Shown: positions 60,180 to 64,000 of the stretch, piece by piece
Numbering within the stretch: position 1 is the first letter of the stretch
How the letters are laid out: each line of letters opens with the position of its first letter
Origin: Opitutales bacterium UBA5694
GTDB lineage: Bacteria; Verrucomicrobiota; Verrucomicrobiia; Opitutales; Opitutaceae
Direction of reading: 5' to 3'
Assembly (NCBI GenBank): GCA_002420185.1
Contig: DIHO01000012.1
Location: forward strand, 1 to 64,000
DNA length: 64,000 bases
Notes under the pieces: model-generated
The model's input: only the letters and a program-made list of their open reading frames with translations
Told to the model about the DNA's origin: nothing
Database searches by the model: none
Translations under genes and position numbers: made by a program

Positions 60180-62417
60180 TTAAAAGGAAGTCCTTAATCC
60201 GAGCCTAAAGCTACGACCTGGCATCGGAGCCAAGTCTTTCAAGAATGATGTGTTCGGACGGGCCTCTTCGTCTCCCAAATTGGTTGCTATCGCGAAAAGA
60301 TCGACAGTTGTCGTATCGGTAGCACGAATTCGATAGCGTACGTCCGCATTCCATAGCGTATAGCTGTCTGTAGGCAGTGCATTAGGAGCGAGGTTAGAAG
60401 CCTCGCCCTGCCATCGACCTTCTGCACCGAAAGTCCAGGCAGCGGTTTGGTACTCGTAGCGTAGACCCAGACGGCTTGTTGGGATGCGCGGCATGTTGGT
60501 TCCAGAGCTCTCGTTTGTCGCCCTTATCTGATCATAGATGAGATCGACGTGCATGGCACGATCCGCTTCGTCAACTATATGATAGCGGAGGTCCATTTCG
60601 AAGCCGTAGAACTTTGCGTCCGCTGCTGTCGCTCTGAATACATTCAATCCGTGTGTATCCAATTCTCCGTATATTGATTCAACATCTTCATGGTCGAGGA
60701 ATTGCAGGTAAATAAAGTTGGTGAAATCTGAATAAAATGCGGTGAATTCGCCCGTGATCGCCCCAGCTGTTAAGCGATAGGATAAATCGAGGCTGGTGGA
60801 GAACTCCTCGTCGATAGAAGCCTTTCCGATTTCGAAGGTCTGGGTGCCGACGTGGGGACCATAGGCATAGATTTCAGAAGCGTTAGGAGCACGTTCCGCG
60901 AAAACCAAATTCGCGGAAAAAGCACTTCTATCGTCTATCCGACGAACGAATCCTACTGATGCGTTCAAAGTATCGAAACTTCGGCTCTCTAGACTTGGGT
61001 CGACAGGATCGATATCCACGCTCTCCAGTCTTCCTCCAAACTCCCAAGCGCCCCATTCCTGATTCAATCGTTCCACCATGAATATACCGTACTGAGTGGT
61101 TTCAGAGGCAGGTACGAAGGCTTCTTCACCTATCGCTGAGAAGTCGTCCACTTTGGCTTGAAAGCCGAAAGCTCCTGCGAAGTTTCCGATTGGGTTGTGC
61201 ACTCCAGTCAAGCGTACTTCATATCCATCGCGCTCGAAAACGGTACCCACTTCATCACCTTCTAGTTCGACGTGACGGTAGTCTCCAAGAGACATGTCGA
61301 GCTCAAGGCTTTTCAAGAAATTGACTGGATCGATTAATTCGCCCCGGAGGCTGAAACGAGACTGGTCGAGATCAATCTTTACCGATTCTTCATCTCCGTG
61401 CTCATCTTCGTCGTGATGTTCCTCTTCTTCATGTTCTTCTCCCTCTTCGTGTTCTTCTTCTCCGTGTCCATGCTCATCTTCATGACCGTGGGCATGAGAA
61501 TGCCCGGGAACACCGTAATCGGTATCGTAGTTGGAAAAAGATAGAGCCAGACTGCCGTTGTTGCTGAACCAGCCTAAACCGAGATAACCAGAGCGCGTAT
61601 TCACAAAGCTGTTTTCCAGTACTCCGAACACTTCCTCTCCTTCTTCGTGCTCCTCATCTTCGTCGTGATGCTCGTCCTCGTCGTGATGCTCGTCCTCGTC
61701 GTGATGCTCGTCCTCGTCGTGATGCTCATCTTCGTCGTGTTCTTCTGCTTCCATTTGATAGAGCGACTCGGCAAAACCCGGAATTTCAAAGTCGTTGGAT
61801 TCTCGATCGTGGAACCCTGCACTCCAGGCAAAGTTTCCTTCACCACCCTGTAATGCCATTCCATATGATTTCTCGTCTGAGACGGATCCGTAATAAGCCT
61901 CTGCTCGCCCGCTGATTGGGGCTGAAGCTTTTCGCCTTGGGAGTTCTTTCCCAATGACATTAACTACGCCGCCAATGGCCGCATTCCCGTAAAGCAAAGA
62001 GGCGGGACCCCGGACCACTTCAATTTCTTCCGCGAAAAGCGGTTCAATGCCGACTGCGTGGTCTGGGCTCGTTTGAGAAACGTCGAAGGTATCTGTACCC
62101 TGGTTCAGGATTCGGATCCTGTCACCGTCGAACCCGCGAATGACGGGTCGACCTGCTCCAGGGCCGTAGTATGTCGAGTGCAGACCTGCTAGACCTGCCA
62201 ATGTTGTTCCTAGGGAGGAATCCGTTAATCGCCGAAGGGTTGCTCCTAAAATCTCGTTTGAGGGAACGACTAGCTCCGCCTTTCGTTCTACGAATGGACT
62301 CGCGGTTATGATTCTCGAATCTAGGCCAACCTCTTCGAGATCGCCGTTAGCTTGCCCAAAAATCTGGGCTACAGTGGCCAAAACACCCGAAAGAAGAATG
62401 AAAATACGTTTGTTCAT
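60180..62417 (-). CDS. znuD: ZnuD-like TonB-dependent metal receptor with His-rich loops
   Basis: From the ATG at 62417 the product is 745 residues with a signal peptide (KRIFILLSGVLATVAQIFGQ). The plug domain carries RPVIRGFDGDRIRILNQGTD, SQTSPDHAVGIEPLFAEEIE and VVRGPASLLYGNAAIGGVVN, the pattern of ZnuD-type receptors. Two barrel loops are extremely rich in His, Asp and Glu: about residues 222-265, with a DEDEHH repeat, and about 306-346 (HSHAHGHEDEHGHGEEEHEE...). The barrel ends in Phe. Such loops capture zinc. The upstream frame is open to 62531, but the signal peptide fixes the start at 62417. Confidence 0.88.
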   Translation of the reverse strand: MNKRIFILLSGVLATVAQIFGQANGDLEEVGLDSRIITASPFVERKAELVVPSNEILGATLRRLTDSSLGTTLAGLAGLHSTYYGPGAGRPVIRGFDGDRIRILNQGTDTFDVSQTSPDHAVGIEPLFAEEIEVVRGPASLLYGNAAIGGVVNVIGKELPRRKASAPISGRAEAYYGSVSDEKSYGMALQGGEGNFAWSAGFHDRESNDFEIPGFAESLYQMEAEEHDEDEHHDEDEHHDEDEHHDEDEHHDEDEEHEEGEEVFGVLENSFVNTRSGYLGLGWFSNNGSLALSFSNYDTDYGVPGHSHAHGHEDEHGHGEEEHEEGEEHEEEEHHDEDEHGDEESVKIDLDQSRFSLRGELIDPVNFLKSLELDMSLGDYRHVELEGDEVGTVFERDGYEVRLTGVHNPIGNFAGAFGFQAKVDDFSAIGEEAFVPASETTQYGIFMVERLNQEWGAWEFGGRLESVDIDPVDPSLESRSFDTLNASVGFVRRIDDRSAFSANLVFAERAPNASEIYAYGPHVGTQTFEIGKASIDEEFSTSLDLSYRLTAGAITGEFTAFYSDFTNFIYLQFLDHEDVESIYGELDTHGLNVFRATAADAKFYGFEMDLRYHIVDEADRAMHVDLIYDQIRATNESSGTNMPRIPTSRLGLRYEYQTAAWTFGAEGRWQGEASNLAPNALPTDSYTLWNADVRYRIRATDTTTVDLFAIATNLGDEEARPNTSFLKDLAPMPGRSFRLGLRTSF
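61649..61740. repeat. 18-base coding tandem repeat (DEDEHH)
   Basis: A unit of 18 bases, GATGCTCGTCCTCGTCGT, occurs four times in a row from 61667 to 61738 with a partial degenerate copy before it and near-matches after. On the coding (minus) strand each unit is six codons, DEDEHH. The near-identical DNA suggests recent expansion by slippage, so the loop length may vary among strains. Confidence 0.9.
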
Positions 62418-62426
62418 AAAAAAGCT

Positions 62427-62477
62427 ATTGCAAGAAACTTTCATTATATGCAAGAGCAATTGCAAAATACTTGCAAT
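62427..62477. promoter_or_regulatory. TTGCAA box cluster upstream of znuD, likely metal-regulator operator
   Basis: ATTGCAA at 62459-62465 and TTGCAAT at 62471-62477 form a perfect inverted repeat around five bases. Further ATTGCAA at 62427-62433 and TATGCAA at 62447-62453 lie between it and the znuD start (ATG at 62417). Spacings between boxes are about 20, 12 and 11 bases. A Zur- or Fur-type repressor is the natural candidate for a zinc receptor, but the consensus for this phylum is not known to me. Confidence 0.45.
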
Positions 62478-62531
62478 AAAACTTATTGTTGCGGAGTCCA
62501 ACTGAAGAGTGGTTTTGCGATTCGCCTTCAT

Positions 62532-62896
62532 TCACCTATTGGTGGAAGGGAAATTAGTGTTGTTGGTTCTGACCTTCATTGAGATATCGAAATCCTGCTT
62601 TGTTAGCTGGCATGTTCCCCCTCTTTTGAAGGCAACCCAGTTTCAAAGTGATTAAATCCAGAAAGATTTTATTGCTTCTGGAATAGCACGGACCCGATAT
62701 TCCGAAAACTTTTAAATTCGCGTGAGTATCGTGAAGGTTCGGCGACTACGCACAGGTTTCTATCATTCACGATATTCGTGGCCCATACCGTAGCAGTTAT
62801 CAATCTACATTTCGCAAAATTTATCGGAAAGTAATCTATTATAGTCAACCCATTGCGAAAACTTCAGGCGACCTTATTTAATCAGGAGGCACCCAC
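62532..62896. other. 365-base gap upstream of znuD; nothing recognised
   Basis: No gene is readable. The sequence carries the upstream part of the znuD promoter region and ends in the sulfatase relic that follows on the plus strand. Confidence 0.35.
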
Positions 62897-63061
62897 TGTA
62901 AGCTTTTTAATCTCGCACAGAATCCCGGTGAGCAGAATGACTTCGCTCGCAGTAATCCAGAACCGCTGAATCAAATGATGAGCGGACTGATGGCCGCACT
63001 AGAAACCAAAAACTCCCAGTATCCTAGTGACGAAAAGGGAAACGAATTGCGCCCGCAGATG
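62897..63061 (+). pseudogene. C-terminal relic of a sulfatase
   Basis: The plus strand reads CKLFNLAQNPGEQNDFARSN, then PEPLNQMMSGLMAALETKNS and QYPSDEKGNELRPQM. This is the C-terminal end of an arylsulfatase ('LFNLA-x-D-P-G-E-x-N-D' followed by a terminal helix). No upstream homology remains. The frame runs on without meaning beyond 63061. It lies convergent with the intact sulfatase at the right edge. Confidence 0.75.
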
Positions 63062-63148
63062 CTGTTGAGTATTCAGATTGCGGAGTTTCGGCAATACGTA
63101 GTCTTTGGAAGCAGTTTTAGAAAGTGGGTAGGGTATTTGTCTGTTTTA

Positions 63149-63165
63149 ACAGGCAAGATGCCTGT
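63149..63165. other. Short hairpin after the right-edge sulfatase
   Basis: ACAGGC (63149-63154) and GCCTGT (63160-63165) flank a 5-base loop, two bases past the sulfatase stop codon. No T-run follows on the minus strand, so termination is uncertain. Confidence 0.35.
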
Positions 63166-63166
63166 G

Positions 63167-64000
63167 TTATCTTTCGTTTACCGGTTTATCGTCCCAGAGT
63201 TCACGGGTGTATATCCAGTTTTTGGATTCGTCGATTTTCCAGGGTACTTCTTGCTGGGGAAGCCAGCGTCGATGTTCGGCCTTGATCTGATGGTAGCTCG
63301 GTTCGCCTGCCAAGTTGTGCCACTCGTGGGGATCTTCATCATGATTATATAGTTCTTCAGTCCCATCGCTGTAGCGGATGTAGCGCCATAGCTTGGATCG
63401 AACGGCGTGATTTCCGCGTCCCATGGTCATGACGGCGGGTCTGTCCCAGTTCGCTTCGGGATTCTTCAGAAGGGGCAGAAGGCTTTTCCCATCGAGGTAG
63501 GGTTTCTCAGGAAGCTTGCACAGTTCGATGAGAGTAGGATAAATGTCGATCAGACTCACAGGTTGATCACATACTGTGCCGGGTTGGGTGATTCCGGGTG
63601 CAACGATGATGAAAGGCACGTGATTGGCTTTTTCCCAGAGTGTAAACTTTACACAGCTTTCCTTGTCTCCCAGATGGTATCCATGATCCGAAAACAGCAC
63701 AATGATGGTGTTGTCGGCCTGACGAGTGGCATCGAGCTTATCGAGAAGGCGTCCCACCATTTGATCCGCATAGTCGGACGCGGCTTGATAGCTCTTGACG
63801 AAAGTATGAAGGCTCCCTGGATTCCGCTCAGGCTTTCCCAGTACGGCATCGGTGATGAAGAATTCTTTCTGTGCCATGTTGCGAGCAATATCGCCTACGT
63901 CTTCCAAATCATCTTCCTTGTAATCTGGCAATTTAAGCGTCTCGTAGGGGTACCGATCCCAAGTTGCCTGGTCGGAGTAGAAAGGCATGTGAGGTCGGAA
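63167..64000 (-). CDS. Sulfatase, iduronate-2-sulfatase-like, N-terminus beyond window
   Basis: The frame enters from the right edge (FRPHMPFYS...) and runs 277 residues to TAA at 63167. VGRLLDKLDATRQADNTIIV leads to LFSDHGYHLGDKESCVKFTL, the second metal-ligand region. ELYNHDEDPHEWHNLAGEPS closes the domain. The formylglycine motif would lie outside the window. The GYHLGDK and KFTLWEKANHVPF pattern fits S1_7 (iduronate-2-sulfatase-like) enzymes, as in the sulfatase at 20000-21451. Confidence 0.9.
   Translation of the reverse strand, partial: FRPHMPFYSDQATWDRYPYETLKLPDYKEDDLEDVGDIARNMAQKEFFITDAVLGKPERNPGSLHTFVKSYQAASDYADQMVGRLLDKLDATRQADNTIIVLFSDHGYHLGDKESCVKFTLWEKANHVPFIIVAPGITQPGTVCDQPVSLIDIYPTLIELCKLPEKPYLDGKSLLPLLKNPEANWDRPAVMTMGRGNHAVRSKLWRYIRYSDGTEELYNHDEDPHEWHNLAGEPSYHQIKAEHRRWLPQQEVPWKIDESKNWIYTRELWDDKPVNER

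Noticed and set aside
61649..61740. Regular direct repeats that could suggest a CRISPR array
   Set aside because: The 18-base units have no spacers, lie in frame inside the znuD coding sequence and encode DEDEHH.
61601..61960. Second open frame in the His-rich region
   Set aside because: It is an out-of-frame reading of the znuD repeat; Thr/Ser/Arg-rich low-complexity translation, no domain.
62975..63352. 125-residue gene on the plus strand
   Set aside because: Its start is the end of a sulfatase and the rest runs into the antisense of the intact sulfatase at the right edge.
1..64000. tRNA, rRNA, insertion sequences, prophage or integrase attachment sites
   Set aside because: No T-arm/acceptor pattern, transposase, integrase or terminal inverted repeats were found by reading; a tRNAscan or ISfinder run would be needed to exclude short ones.

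Overview
This window looks like chromosome from a Verrucomicrobiota bacterium, most likely class Opitutae. Several signs point there. The large outer-membrane receptor at 33780-37508 begins with the 'ELSPFAVDAS'-type leader typical of that group. The subtilase at 13916-18115 carries a duplicated C-terminal domain that I know from Opitutae secreted proteins. There are four intact or edge-truncated sulfatases, two DUF1080 proteins, a NIPSNAP protein and a ThuA/haem-c protein, a set common in marine or host-associated Verrucomicrobia and Planctomycetes. No rRNA, tRNA, insertion sequence, prophage or CRISPR array was seen.

Layout. 1-5971 holds housekeeping genes on the minus strand: surE (cut by the left edge), rpsO-pnp, a DUF445 membrane protein and an esterase, with a decayed response regulator between them. 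6029-8166 holds nth between two gene relics (gcvP and a pseudopilin). 8455-13738 holds a branched-chain aminotransferase and the protein-quality operon mcsA-mcsB-clpC, closed by a clear terminator. 13916-19250 holds a 1399-residue secreted subtilase and obgE. 20000-30287 is a catabolic block: three sulfatases, a two-gene tripartite tricarboxylate transporter in which the binding protein and small membrane subunit are fused, two DUF1080 proteins and a NIPSNAP protein. 30876-37508 holds a TonB-dependent receptor followed by an FG-GAP lipoprotein/TPR protein pair. 38347-46041 is a ten-gene, tightly overlapping Mrp/Mbh-type Na+/H+ antiporter operon on the minus strand. 46659-50097 mixes small secreted or hypothetical genes with relics. 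50287-59130 holds a giant ThuA/beta-propeller/HEAT/cytochrome c/ThuA protein, a PEP-hydrolase-family TIM barrel, a cupin, an enolase-superfamily enzyme and an NHL propeller. 59517-62417 is a ZnuD-like metal receptor with His-rich loops plus a MerC-family membrane protein, preceded by a cluster of TTGCAA boxes. The right edge cuts another sulfatase.

The feature I find most striking is how many gaps between genes contain readable but broken genes. Relics of a NarL-type regulator, GcvP, a pseudopilin, a GspF/PilC protein, a DUF1501 protein, a PhoD-like phosphatase, a cation-diffusion facilitator, an AraC regulator and a sulfatase can all be read, with stops, frameshifts or truncations. Ordinary operons are intact beside them. 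This suggests a genome under recent relaxed selection, possibly a host-associated lineage in early reduction; that last step is inference.

How the genes may work together: sulfatases and TonB receptors would harvest sulfated polymers, the Tct transporter would take up organic acids, the Mrp antiporter would handle sodium and pH, and the ZnuD-MerC pair would import zinc or a similar metal.
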